Shown piece after piece: positions 18,097 to 25,800 of a stretch of 64,000 nt of DNA. A model generated the notes under the pieces. That model did not search any database and was not told the DNA's origin. It was given only the letters and a program-made list of their open reading frames with translations. Location of the stretch: contig NZ_JAMXFJ010000004.1 in the NCBI RefSeq assembly GCF_025460805.1, forward strand, positions 364,228 to 428,227, read 5' to 3'. Position 1 is the first letter of the stretch; every line of letters starts with the position of its first letter. The position numbers and the translations under genes were made by a program. Origin of the DNA: Microvirga sesbaniae. GTDB lineage: Bacteria > Pseudomonadota > Alphaproteobacteria > Rhizobiales > Beijerinckiaceae.

Positions 18097-18594
18097 GTGA
18101 GCGGCAAACGTCGATCCTACGAATCGGGCCATCGCCCGAAATTCATGGTGGTGGTCGACCAGACGCCGGAATGCGCCCGGGCGGTCCATTTCGCCTCGCG
18201 GCGAACGGCCCGCACCGGCGCCAGCATGATCATGCTGGCGGTCGTGGATCCGCCCGACAATTTCGAATGGCTCGGCGTCGGCGAGGCGATGATCGAGGAG
18301 GCAAGCGAGGAGGCGCAGAAGCAGCTCGATGCGGCCGCCCGCGAGGCCCGCAGCGCCGCCGGCGTCGATCCCGAGCAGGTGATCCGGGTGGGCGTTCGGG
18401 CCGACGAGATCATGAAGCTCATCAACGAGGACGAGGACATCTCCTTCCTGGTGCTGGCCGCGGGCAGCGCCAAGGAAGGACCCGGCCCCCTGGTCTCGAC
18501 CCTTGCCGGCCGTTCGGCCGCCTCCTTCCCGGTTCCCATCGTGATCGTGCCGGGCAGCCTGACCGATGAAGAGATCGACGCGCTGGCAGGCTGA
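18097..18594 (+). CDS. Universal stress protein (UspA family)
   Basis: 165 residues from GTG 18097. AGGAG at 18084-18088 sits eight bases before it, which settles the start against an upstream frame running through the repeat. The UspA fold is recognisable: 'PKFMVVVDQTPECARAVHFA' at the N-terminus, 'MIMLAVVDPPD' and a C-terminal 'SAASFPVPIVIVPGSL'. The G-2x-G-9x-G(S/T) ATP motif is not convincingly complete. Usp proteins help survival under stress, and the partner is unknown. The trpS-usp-nifU order is common in the order. Confidence 0.85.
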   Translation: MSGKRRSYESGHRPKFMVVVDQTPECARAVHFASRRTARTGASMIMLAVVDPPDNFEWLGVGEAMIEEASEEAQKQLDAAAREARSAAGVDPEQVIRVGVRADEIMKLINEDEDISFLVLAAGSAKEGPGPLVSTLAGRSAASFPVPIVIVPGSLTDEEIDALAG

Positions 18595-18703
18595 CCTTCG
18601 CCGGCTGCCGCACGGCCGGATCCTGCAGCCCCGGCATGCCGCCCGGACACCCATTCTCCCCTTGGAATCCGCCGGCATCCATTCCACATTGGACATGGAA
18701 CCT

Positions 18704-18720
18704 GTTAGAACGATTCTAAC
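18704..18720. promoter_or_regulatory. Candidate Irr operator (ICE motif)
   Basis: A perfect inverted repeat: GTTAGAA (18704-18710), CGA, TTCTAAC (18714-18720). The core TTAGAA-N3-TTCTAA is the published form of the rhizobial iron control element bound by Irr. It ends 47 bases before the NifU-type gene, which matches the position of a promoter-overlapping operator. irr itself is encoded at 7397-7867. Confidence 0.7.
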
Positions 18721-18767
18721 ACCCCTACTCGGCCGGCCTTGAACCGGCGCAGAGGACGAGAGAAGCG

Positions 18768-19328
18768 ATGTTCATCCAGACCGAAGCGACCCCCAATCCC
18801 GCCACCTTGAAGTTCCTGCCCGGCCGCGTCGTGATGCCGGAAGGCACGTTCGAGGCGAAGACGCCCGAGCAGGGCGAGATCTCGCCCCTCGCCCAGCGGC
18901 TCTTTTCCGTTCCGGGCGTGACCGGCGTGTTCTTCGGCTACGATTTCGTCACCGTCACGAAGGCGGACGGCGAGTGGCAGCACCTGAAGCCGGCCATCCT
19001 CGGCGCGATCATGGAGCATTTCATGACCGGCGCGCCGCTCTTCGCCAACGGCTACGGGGCCACGGAGGAGGACGGCGAGGAATTCTTCGACGATGCCGAT
19101 GCCGCCACGGTCGAGACCATCAAGGAGCTGCTCGAGACCCGCATCCGCCCGGCGGTGGCGGGCGACGGCGGCGACATCACCTTCCGGGGCTTCAAGGAGG
19201 GCACCGTTTACCTCGTCATGAAGGGCGCCTGCTCGGGCTGCCCGTCCTCGACGGCGACCCTGCGCCACGGCATCCAGAACCTGCTGCGCCACTTCCTGCC
19301 GGACGTGCGCGAGGTGCAGGCCGTCTGA
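18768..19328 (+). CDS. NifU-type Fe-S scaffold/carrier protein
   Basis: 186 residues with an N-terminal Nfu domain ('MFIQTEATPNPATLKFLPGR', about 1-90) and a C-terminal NifU domain (about 105-180). The latter carries the cluster-binding pair in 'KGACSGCPSSTATL' (CxxC). Proteins of this layout assemble or deliver Fe-S clusters in the cytoplasm; the rhizobial counterpart has been called FssA and predicted as an Irr target. The start ATG is preceded by GAGAGAAG. The Irr-type palindrome directly upstream supports iron control. Short tandem repeats and a terminator follow. Confidence 0.9.
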   Translation: MFIQTEATPNPATLKFLPGRVVMPEGTFEAKTPEQGEISPLAQRLFSVPGVTGVFFGYDFVTVTKADGEWQHLKPAILGAIMEHFMTGAPLFANGYGATEEDGEEFFDDADAATVETIKELLETRIRPAVAGDGGDITFRGFKEGTVYLVMKGACSGCPSSTATLRHGIQNLLRHFLPDVREVQAV

Positions 19329-19340
19329 TCCAGCCCAAGA

Positions 19341-19394
19341 CATTCAGTTCTCGAAGCACATTCAGTTCTCGAAGCACACTCAGTTCTCGAAGCG
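19341..19394 (+). repeat. Three tandem 18-base units
   Basis: Units at 19341, 19359 and 19377 read CATTCAGTTCTCGAAGCA, with two changes in the third. They lie between the NifU stop codon and its terminator. No function is apparent. Confidence 0.9.
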
Positions 19395-19420
19395 CGGCTG
19401 CGTCGGCCGCGCTTTTTCTT
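19391..19420 (+). terminator. Intrinsic terminator after the NifU-type gene
   Basis: Arms AGCGCGGC (19391-19398) and GCCGCGCT (19406-19413) flank a 7-base loop and are followed by TTTTTCTT. Confidence 0.85.
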
Positions 19421-19464
19421 TGGAGCCTCCCGTTGCCCGCCCTGCCCGATCCCGGAGGAGACCC

Positions 19465-19932
19465 TGCGCGGTCGCCGATCTTGCGAAGCTCGGCCCGACG
19501 AGCGCCAATGCCTCGCCCGGCCGCTTCGTCTTCGTGGTGTCGCGGGAGGCCAAGGAGCGGCTGAGGCCTTATCGCGATGAGGGCAATGTGCGCCAGACCA
19601 TGAGCGCGCCCGCCACCGTGATCGTCGCCCACGACACGGCGTTCTACGAGAAGCTCCCCGCCCTAGCGCCCAACAGCCCCGAGGCGCGCGGCTGGTTCGC
19701 CGGCAAGCCCGAAGCCATCGAACGGGCGGGCTTCCAGGGTTCGTGCCTCCAGGGCGCCTATCTCATCATGGCGGCCCGCGCGCGGGTTCGACCGCCACGG
19801 GGTCGACGAGGCGTTCTTCCCGGACGGGAAAGCCAAGTCCAACTTCCTCGTCAAGCTGGGCTACGGCACCCCTGAGAAGCTCCATCCGCGCCAGCCGCGC
19901 CTCCCTTTGAGGATTTCTGCGCCATCGCCTGA
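19465..19932 (+). pseudogene. rutE: Decayed rutE-like nitroreductase-family gene
   Basis: Three reading frames together spell most of a RutE-type reductase. Frame one runs from 'AVADLAKLGPTSANASPGRF' to '[10 protein letters not shown]' (about 19468-19783). The next part, '[20 protein letters not shown]', continues in another frame from 19784, with about ten residues missing at the junction. The last part, 'FEDFCAIA' and stop, is in a third frame from 19906. The N-terminal 25-30 residues are also absent. RutE reduces 3-hydroxypropenal/malonic semialdehyde in pyrimidine breakdown. No other rut genes are in view. Confidence 0.8.
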
Positions 19933-20019
19933 CGGACCATGACGGTCGAGCGGCAAGAAACCGGGTTCCCTCCTCTCCGACTCATGCTCTAAAGAAAGGC
20001 GCAGACCTGACGGAGACGA

Positions 20020-20706
20020 ATGTTGCGCGTCCTTGCCATCGATACCGCCCTCGGCGCCTGCTCGGCCTGCATCGTCGAAGCCGGGCAGCCCGTGCCGCTC
20101 GCCGCCGAGACCATCCCCATGGACCGCGGCCATGCCGAGGCCCTGATGCCGCTGCTCGACCGGCTCTCGGCCCAGGTCGAGGGCGGCTTCGAGAGCCTGG
20201 ACCGGGTCGCCGTCACGGTCGGGCCCGGCAGCTATACGGGCCTCCGGGTCGGCATCGCGGCCGCCCGCGGCATCGGCCTGGCGGCCGGCATTCCCGTGGT
20301 GGGGGTCGCGACCCTGTCGGCCTTCCTGGCGCCCCTGATGGTGGGCGACCGACGCGGGCTCTTCACCGCGGCCATCGACGCCAAGCACGGCCACATCTAC
20401 ATTCAGGCGATCGCGCCGGGCGGGCGCACGATCATCCCGCCAGGTCTCATGACCTACCGCGATGCGATCCGGCTCCTCGGATCCGGCCCGATCCTCGTCG
20501 CCGGATCCGCCTCGGCCATGCTGGCGGCCGAAGCCCGCGCTCAGGGGGTCGAGGCCCACATCAATGACATCGCGGGCTTTCCCGACATCGCCTGGGTGGC
20601 CCGCCTCGGCGCGCTGGCCGATCCGAACCAGGCCCTGCCCAAGCCCCTCTACCTGCGCGAGCCCGACGCCAAGCCGCAGGATGGGGGCCGGATCGCCCGG
20701 CAATAG
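20020..20706 (+). CDS. tsaB: tRNA threonylcarbamoyladenosine protein TsaB
   Basis: 228 residues of the ASKHA fold. The start 'LRVLAIDTALGACSACIVEA' and the 'VTVGPGSYTGLRVGIAAARG' segment are TsaB signatures. It is the non-catalytic partner of TsaD in making the t6A modification at position 37 of ANN-decoding tRNAs. The ATG or near-cognate start at 20020 follows GACGGAGACGA. rimI follows 24 bases later and a Fur-type regulator and plsC after that, an arrangement common in the Hyphomicrobiales. Confidence 0.92.
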   Translation: MLRVLAIDTALGACSACIVEAGQPVPLAAETIPMDRGHAEALMPLLDRLSAQVEGGFESLDRVAVTVGPGSYTGLRVGIAAARGIGLAAGIPVVGVATLSAFLAPLMVGDRRGLFTAAIDAKHGHIYIQAIAPGGRTIIPPGLMTYRDAIRLLGSGPILVAGSASAMLAAEARAQGVEAHINDIAGFPDIAWVARLGALADPNQALPKPLYLREPDAKPQDGGRIARQ

Positions 20707-20730
20707 CATCCCCGCCAATAGCATCTCCCC

Positions 20731-21216
20731 ATGAGCATTCTCGACCGGTTCATCCATCCGCCGGCCCCGCGCATCGAAGCCGTCGGGACCGAGGCGGCCG
20801 CCCGTCTGGCAGCGATCCACGCTTCGGCCTTCGCCCGCCCCTGGAGCACCCTCGACTTCGAGCGCCTGCTCGGCGAGCGCGGCGTTGTGGCCGACGGCCT
20901 CTTTCTCGGACGCACGGCGAAACCGGTCGGCTTCACCCTGTCGCGGATCGTGCTCGACGAGGCGGAGATCATCACGGTGGCGATCGCCGCGGAGGCGCGG
21001 GGGAAGGGCCATGCCCGCCCGCTGCTCTCCCGCCACCTCGACGCGCTCGCGCGCCGGGGGGTGGCCCGGGTCCACCTGGAGGTCGAGGAAGGCAATGCGC
21101 CGGCCCTCGCCGTCTACCGCCGCCTGGGCTTTCGAGACATCGGACGGAGGGACGGCTATTATCGGAAAGCCGATGGAACGACGGTGGCCGCGCTGACCAT
21201 GGCCCTGGACCTATAG
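20731..21216 (+). CDS. rimI: Ribosomal protein S18 alanine N-acetyltransferase RimI
   Basis: 161 residues with the GNAT fold. 'ITVAIAAEARGKGHARPLLS' is the acetyl-CoA loop and 'VEEGNAPALAVYRRLGF' the RimI-type C-terminal motif, including the N-x-x-A-x-x-x-Y pattern. RimI acetylates the N-terminal alanine of ribosomal protein S18. Placement right after tsaB supports the assignment, since the pair is linked in many bacteria. A glycine of the usual G-x-G/A loop is kept as G-K-G-H-A. Confidence 0.87.
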   Translation: MSILDRFIHPPAPRIEAVGTEAAARLAAIHASAFARPWSTLDFERLLGERGVVADGLFLGRTAKPVGFTLSRIVLDEAEIITVAIAAEARGKGHARPLLSRHLDALARRGVARVHLEVEEGNAPALAVYRRLGFRDIGRRDGYYRKADGTTVAALTMALDL

Positions 21217-21266
21217 CCCGCCTCGCTTCCCTCGCCTATAAGCCTCCGCAAGGAGTCATTCGAGCC

Positions 21267-21722
21267 TTGGTCACACGGAACAGCATATCCGCCAAAACGC
21301 GCCGGTCGGACGCCATCGAGCGCGCCTGCCGCGACAAGGGCCTGCGCATGACCGGCCAGCGCCGGATCATCGCGCAGGTCCTCGATTCGGCCGAGGACCA
21401 CCCGGACGTGGTGGAGCTGCACCGGCGCGCCGCCGAGGTGGACGACCGCATCTCCCTGTCCACAGTCTACCGCACGGTGAAACTCTTCGAGACGGAGGGA
21501 ATCCTCGAGCGGCTCGATTTCCGCGACGGACGCTCGCGCTACGAGCAGGCCGCGCGGGAGCACCACGATCACCTCATCAACCTGGAAACCGGCGCCGTGA
21601 TCGAGTTCCGGTCCGAGGAGATCGAGGCGCTGCAGAACGAGATCGCCAAGCGGCTCGGCTACAGGGTCGTCTATCATCGGCTCGAGCTCTACGCGGTGCC
21701 GCTCGACAAGGACGACGCGTGA
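21267..21722 (+). CDS. Fur family transcriptional regulator (Fur/Mur type)
   Basis: 151 residues from TTG 21267, with AAGGAG 11 bases upstream. 'KGLRMTGQRRIIAQVLDSA' and 'ISLSTVYRTVKLFETEGIL' form the winged helix. The regulatory metal-site region is 'AAREHHDHLINLETGAVIEF'. The C-terminal CxxC pairs of gammaproteobacterial Fur are absent, as in alphaproteobacterial Fur/Mur proteins. In many rhizobia these respond to manganese. It is distinct from Irr at 7397. Its stop codon overlaps the plsC start by four bases. Confidence 0.9.
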   Translation: MVTRNSISAKTRRSDAIERACRDKGLRMTGQRRIIAQVLDSAEDHPDVVELHRRAAEVDDRISLSTVYRTVKLFETEGILERLDFRDGRSRYEQAAREHHDHLINLETGAVIEFRSEEIEALQNEIAKRLGYRVVYHRLELYAVPLDKDDA

Positions 21723-22489
21723 CGAGACCCGGCGTCGTCTTCCGGCTCCTTCTGCTCGGCCTGTGCAGCCTCGTGCTCGTGCCCTGGCAGATGCTGGCTC
21801 TGCGCTTCGGATGGTCGTCCATGCTGCACCGGCTGCCCGTGTGGTTCCACCGGGCGCTGCTGACGATCTTCAACGTGCGCGTGATCGAGCGGGGAACACC
21901 GCCGACCGATGCGCCGACCATCGTCCTGTCGAACCACGTCTCCTGGCTCGACATTCCGGTGATCGGCTCCCTCCACCCGCTCTCCTTCATCGCGAAATCC
22001 GAGATCGAGGGCTGGCCGGTGGTCGGCCTGTTCGCGCGGCTCCAGCGCTCGGTCTTCATCGACCGCCAGCGCCGCAAGGCCACCGCCGAGGTGAACGATG
22101 CGCTCGCCCACCGGCTGGTGAAGGGCGAGGTGATCGTGCTGTTCGCGGAGGGCACCACGAGCGACGGCAACCGCCTCCTGCCCTTCCGCTCGTCCCTGGT
22201 GGGTGCGGCCCAGACGGCCCTCATGCATGACGACGTCGAGCGGGTGTTCCTCCAGCCGCTCGCCATCGCGTATACGCGCCGCAACGGTCTGCCCGTGACC
22301 CGGCGGGAGCGCCCCTTCATCGCCTGGTACGGCGACATGGATCTCGCGCCCCACCTGAAGCTGTTCGTCCAGGGTGACCCCCTCGACGTGGTGGTCACCT
22401 GGGGCGAGCCGATCCCGTTCAACGGCAACCGCAAGCAGGCCACCGCGTCCGCCGAGGCCGAGGTGCGCCGCGCCCTGAAGGCGGCTTGA
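21719..22489 (+). CDS. 1-acyl-sn-glycerol-3-phosphate acyltransferase
   Basis: 256 residues with an N-terminal membrane anchor ('VVFRLLLLGLCSLVLVPWQM'). Acyltransferase block I, H-x4-D, is 'NHVSWLD', and block III is 'LFAEGTTSDG'. PlsC-type enzymes acylate lysophosphatidic acid to phosphatidic acid at the inner membrane. The GTG start lies in a four-base overlap with the Fur-type gene, showing translational coupling. It converges on the LysR gene with only six bases between stop codons. Several PlsC paralogs are common in this group, so the physiological role may be specialised. Confidence 0.9.
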   Translation: MTRPGVVFRLLLLGLCSLVLVPWQMLALRFGWSSMLHRLPVWFHRALLTIFNVRVIERGTPPTDAPTIVLSNHVSWLDIPVIGSLHPLSFIAKSEIEGWPVVGLFARLQRSVFIDRQRRKATAEVNDALAHRLVKGEVIVLFAEGTTSDGNRLLPFRSSLVGAAQTALMHDDVERVFLQPLAIAYTRRNGLPVTRRERPFIAWYGDMDLAPHLKLFVQGDPLDVVVTWGEPIPFNGNRKQATASAEAEVRRALKAA

Positions 22490-22495
22490 GGCCGT

Positions 22496-23428
22496 TCACC
22501 CCCGCGTCGCCTCCACGCCGGACGCTTTCGCCTCCTCCATGAGCCAGGCCCGGAAGGCGGCCAGCGCCGGCCGGTCGGCGGTGGCTTCGGGGCAGACCAC
22601 GTAATACTGGTAGGCCCCCTTCACCTGCTGCGGGAAGGGCTGAACCAGGCGCCCGGCCTGCAGGTAGTCGCCGATCAGCACGTTGGTGGCGAGAGCCACG
22701 CCCTGGCCGGATGCGGCGGCCTGCAGGCAGAGATAGGTGTGGGTGAAGCGCGGGCCGCGGGAGGTGTCGACACCCGTGACGCCGAGAGCCGCGAGCCAGC
22801 GGTCCCAGGTGGTGTAGTCCGGCACCCCGCCGACGGCTTCGTGGATGAGGGTGTGACGGCGCAGGTCCGCGGGCTCGCGCAGGGGCCGCTCCGGATCGCC
22901 CAGCAGGCCCGCGCTGCACACCGCGAAGAAGTATTCGTCCATCAGCAGGTCGGTGCGCAGGCCCGGATAGGCCCCTTGGCCGAAGCGGATCGCGATATCC
23001 ACGTCCTCCCGGGCGAAATCGGTGAGCTGCATCGAGACCGAAACTCGGACGTCGAAGTCCGGGTGGCGCGCCTGGAAGGACCCGAGCCGCGGGATGAGCC
23101 AGTTCGACGCCAGGCTCGGCATGGCGCTGACCGTGATGACATGGGGGGCTTCCGGGCGCAGGGCCTGGGCCGTGGCGTGATCGAGCCGGTCGAGGATGTC
23201 CGACAGGGACGCGGCATAGGCCTGCCCCAAGGGCGTCAGCGCCACGCCGCGGCTCGGCTGGCGGACGAAGAGCGGGCGTCCGAGCCAGGCTTCGAGGGCC
23301 TTCACCTGCTGGCCCACGGCGCTCGCCGTGACGGCGATCTCGTCGCCCGCCTTCTCGAAGTTCAGGTGGCGGGACGCAGCCTCGAAGGCGCGCAGGGCGT
23401 TCAGGGGCGGAAGGCGTCGGCGGGACAT
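22496..23428 (-). CDS. LysR family transcriptional regulator (GcvA-like)
   Basis: 310 residues from ATG 23428. The N-terminal helix-turn-helix is 'LPPLNALRAFEAASRHLNFE' followed by 'TASAVGQQVKALEAWLGRPL', the GcvA/AmpR subgroup pattern. The remainder is the periplasmic-binding-protein-like effector domain. Effector and targets are unknown. An upstream in-frame start (23473) would run the protein through a perfect palindrome (23445-23465) that more likely is its operator. It is divergent from a DUF1127 gene. Confidence 0.88.
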   Translation of the reverse strand: MSRRRLPPLNALRAFEAASRHLNFEKAGDEIAVTASAVGQQVKALEAWLGRPLFVRQPSRGVALTPLGQAYAASLSDILDRLDHATAQALRPEAPHVITVSAMPSLASNWLIPRLGSFQARHPDFDVRVSVSMQLTDFAREDVDIAIRFGQGAYPGLRTDLLMDEYFFAVCSAGLLGDPERPLREPADLRRHTLIHEAVGGVPDYTTWDRWLAALGVTGVDTSRGPRFTHTYLCLQAAASGQGVALATNVLIGDYLQAGRLVQPFPQQVKGAYQYYVVCPEATADRPALAAFRAWLMEEAKASGVEATRG

Positions 23429-23444
23429 GGCAAATCCGGAGCTT

Positions 23445-23465
23445 TGCCCAAGTTTTGCTTGGGCA
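23445..23465. promoter_or_regulatory. Palindrome in the lysR/DUF1127 divergent region
   Basis: TGCCCAAG (23445-23452), five bases, CTTGGGCA (23458-23465). It lies 16 bases before the lysR start, where autoregulatory LysR sites usually fall. A LysR operator is inferred from position and symmetry only. Confidence 0.5.
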
Positions 23466-23548
23466 TCAGGCAAGAACTTCTCGTTTGCTTATAACCTATC
23501 ACAGGAGCACATTTCCCTTCAATGCAACGCCATCGAAGGAGACCCGCC

Positions 23549-23788
23549 ATGGCGATCGGACATGCCGCAGCAAATCTTGGGTTCCACGGGGTCGGCCGTG
23601 AGCGCAAGCGGAGCGTGCTTCAGTTCCTGCTCAGGGTTGAGGCCTGGCTCGACTCGCGCAGGAACTCCAAGGCTCTGTACCAAATGGACGACCGGGAGCT
23701 TGCCGATATCGGGTTGTCGCGCGCCGATGTGGAAGGCTTGAATGTGGACACCTGGCAGGATCACCTGCCGCACGCGTTCAGCCGATGA
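23549..23788 (+). CDS. DUF1127 small protein
   Basis: 79 residues from ATG 23549, with AAGGAG eight bases before it. The C-terminal half carries the DUF1127 signature: 'SKALYQMDDRELADIGLSRADV'. DUF1127 proteins are short, arginine-rich regulators; in some alphaproteobacteria they affect phosphate and carbon metabolism through RNA. This one has a longer N-terminus than the roughly 45-residue minimal forms. It is divergent from the LysR gene and followed closely by a glutathione transferase gene. Confidence 0.85.
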   Translation: MAIGHAAANLGFHGVGRERKRSVLQFLLRVEAWLDSRRNSKALYQMDDRELADIGLSRADVEGLNVDTWQDHLPHAFSR

Positions 23789-23807
23789 CATCCCGAAAGG
23801 CACCCCG

Positions 23808-24491
23808 ATGAAGCTCTATTCCGGCCCCGTGAGCCTCTTCTCCCGCAAGGTCGAGATCGCCCTTCACGAGAAGGGGCTCGCGTTCGAGCAGATCCTGGTG
23901 CCGTTCACGCAGACGGCCGGCTACAGCCCGAAGAACCCGGACGTGCTCGCCGTCAATCCCAAGGGGCAAGTCCCGGTCCTCGTGGACGGGGACCTGTCTC
24001 TCTACGATTCGACGGTCATCCTCGAATACCTGGAAGACGCCTACCCGGATCCGGCGCTCTATCCGAAGTCCCCGGCAGCGCGGGCCCGGTGCCGGCTCTT
24101 CGACGTGTTCGGCGACGAGGTCATGCTGGCGCCGCTGCGTTTCCTGATGCACCGGACCGAGCCGAAGCCCGACGATCTCGAGCGCTGGCACGCCAAGGAA
24201 GCCAAGGCCCGGGAGGCCGAACCGGTCCTGGCCGGCCATTTCGCCGAGCTCGACCGGGCGCTCCGGAGCAGGGACTATCTCTGCGGCGCGTTCTCGGCCG
24301 CCGATATCGCGGTGTTTATGCCCGTCTTCTGGACCCGCCGCCTCGGCGGCCCATCCCTGAGAGGGCACGAGGCCCTGGCCGGTTGGTATGCGCGGCTCGG
24401 CGCCCGTCCGGCCTTCGCTCAAGTCGTGTCCGAGATCCTGGCCGCCGACGCCGCGTTGTCGGCCCCGGTCGAGGGTGCCTTCGGGGATTGA
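23808..24491 (+). CDS. Glutathione S-transferase family protein
   Basis: 227 residues. The N-terminal thioredoxin-like domain has 'SGPVSLFSRKVEIALHEKGL', 'NPKGQVPVLVDG' and the glutathione-contact 'YDSTVILEYLEDAYP'. The helical C-terminal domain begins near residue 88 and includes 'YLCGAFSAADIAVFM'. Ser9 or Ser12 may be the catalytic residue, as in plant-type and bacterial classes with serine. It probably conjugates glutathione to electrophiles or reduces them. It starts 19 bases after the DUF1127 stop. Confidence 0.88.
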   Translation: MKLYSGPVSLFSRKVEIALHEKGLAFEQILVPFTQTAGYSPKNPDVLAVNPKGQVPVLVDGDLSLYDSTVILEYLEDAYPDPALYPKSPAARARCRLFDVFGDEVMLAPLRFLMHRTEPKPDDLERWHAKEAKAREAEPVLAGHFAELDRALRSRDYLCGAFSAADIAVFMPVFWTRRLGGPSLRGHEALAGWYARLGARPAFAQVVSEILAADAALSAPVEGAFGD

Positions 24492-24529
24492 GGAAGGCGG
24501 CAGGCCTTTGCCCCCTCTCCCCTCGCCGA

Positions 24530-25699
24530 TCAGGCCGCCGGAAGACCTGCCGGCCGCAGCCGTCCGGCACCGGCCAGGACGAGCGCCGCGACCAGGAAGA
24601 GAGCCGCCACCCAGCCGAGATCTCCCACGGTCGCGTAGCGCAGCACCAGCCCGCCGATGAACGAGCCGAGCGCCACGCCGAAATAGAGCGCCGAGCCGTT
24701 GAGCGAGAGCGCCAGAGGGGCGCTGCCCGGCGCGATTGCCAGGATCCGGCTCGCCTGGGCGGGCGGAAAGGACCACGACATGACGCCCCAGGGGAACAGG
24801 GCGCCGAGGAAGGCCGGCCCGGCCCATCCGTCGGGCAGATGCCCGAGGAGCGCGAAGAACAGCATCATGCCCGTATTGAGGACGATCGCGACCGTCACCA
24901 TGCGCTGCGCGCCCCAACGGTCGGCCATCTGGCCGCCGAGATAGTTTCCCAGGGCGGCGCCGCTGCCATAGACCAGCAGCACGGTCGGCAGCAGGGATCG
25001 GCCGAGGCCGGCGGCCTGGAGGGTCATGGGGGCGATATAGGTGAAGATCATGAAGCCCGCCGTCATGTAGAGCAGCGTCGTCGCCAGCGCCGGGCGGATC
25101 CCCGGTTGCGCCAGGACCGCGAACCGGCTCCGGAGCGGCATCCTCGTGCCGCGCAGCCCTTCCGGCAGCATGAGGCGGATCGCCAGGGCGGCGATCACGC
25201 CCGCGAGGGCGATGCTCGCATAGGTGCCCCGCCAGCCGGCCCAGCCGGCCACGAAGGCCCCGAGGGGCGCCCCGAACGCGACGGCGAGCGACGTTCCGCC
25301 GACCACGATGGCGATCGCCCGCGCCCGGTGGTCGGCATGGGAGATCGCGACCGCGGTCGCCTGGGCGGTCGCGGCGTAGAGCCCGGCCGCGCAGGCGATC
25401 ACGATCCGGGCGACGAGGAGAACCGCGTAGGTGTGGGCGAAGGCGGCGCTCAGCGCGCCGGCAGCGAAGACCAGGGCGCTTGCGGTGAGGATCGTGCGAC
25501 GGTCCCGTGCGGCGGTGAGCGCCGTCAGGACCGGCGAGGCGGTCGCGTAGACCAGGGCGAAGGCCACCACGAGGTAGCCGGCCTCGATCAGGGTGACGCC
25601 GGTATCCTCGGAGATCTGCGGGAGGAGCGACGCGATGACGAAGCCCTCCGCCCCGATGGCGAAGGTGCCGAGAGCCAGCCAGAAGAGACGCTTGTCCAT
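24530..25699 (-). CDS. MFS transporter (drug-efflux type, DHA1-like)
   Basis: 389 residues from ATG 25699, with GGTGGAG just upstream. Twelve hydrophobic segments are discernible. Between the second and third lies the region 'VLTALTAARDRRTILTASAL', which fits motif A of the major facilitator superfamily. The N-terminus 'LFWLALGTFAIGAEGFVIAS' resembles the AraJ/YdhP-like efflux group. Cargo is unknown. A palindrome at 25712-25733 lies just upstream and is matched by another near the divergent arsR gene, so this exporter is very likely controlled by that regulator. Confidence 0.88.
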   Translation of the reverse strand: MDKRLFWLALGTFAIGAEGFVIASLLPQISEDTGVTLIEAGYLVVAFALVYATASPVLTALTAARDRRTILTASALVFAAGALSAAFAHTYAVLLVARIVIACAAGLYAATAQATAVAISHADHRARAIAIVVGGTSLAVAFGAPLGAFVAGWAGWRGTYASIALAGVIAALAIRLMLPEGLRGTRMPLRSRFAVLAQPGIRPALATTLLYMTAGFMIFTYIAPMTLQAAGLGRSLLPTVLLVYGSGAALGNYLGGQMADRWGAQRMVTVAIVLNTGMMLFFALLGHLPDGWAGPAFLGALFPWGVMSWSFPPAQASRILAIAPGSAPLALSLNGSALYFGVALGSFIGGLVLRYATVGDLGWVAALFLVAALVLAGAGRLRPAGLPAA

Positions 25700-25711
25700 G
25701 CTCCACCCGGT

Positions 25712-25733
25712 TTGTTCAACGATCATTGAACAA
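25712..25733. promoter_or_regulatory. Operator-like palindrome 1 (MFS side)
   Basis: TTGTTCAA (25712-25719), CGATCA, TTGAACAA (25726-25733). It sits 12 bases before the MFS start codon. The inner GTTCAA-N6-TTGAAC is identical in layout to the site at 25764. Confidence 0.75.
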
Positions 25734-25763
25734 TTGAACCTCTTATCCTCCGAAGTCAAGGTC

Positions 25764-25785
25764 TAGTTCAAGAGATGTTGAACTA
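25764..25785. promoter_or_regulatory. Operator-like palindrome 2 (arsR side)
   Basis: TAGTTCAA (25764-25771), GAGATG, TTGAACTA (25778-25785). Its centre lies 52 bases from that of palindrome 1, about five helical turns, and 15 bases before the ArsR start codon. Confidence 0.75.
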
Positions 25786-25800
25786 CGCGAGAAACCCCTT

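Noticed and set aside
16648..19394. CRISPR array
   Set aside because: The short direct repeats at 16648 and 19341 are contiguous tandem units without spacers, and there are no cas genes.
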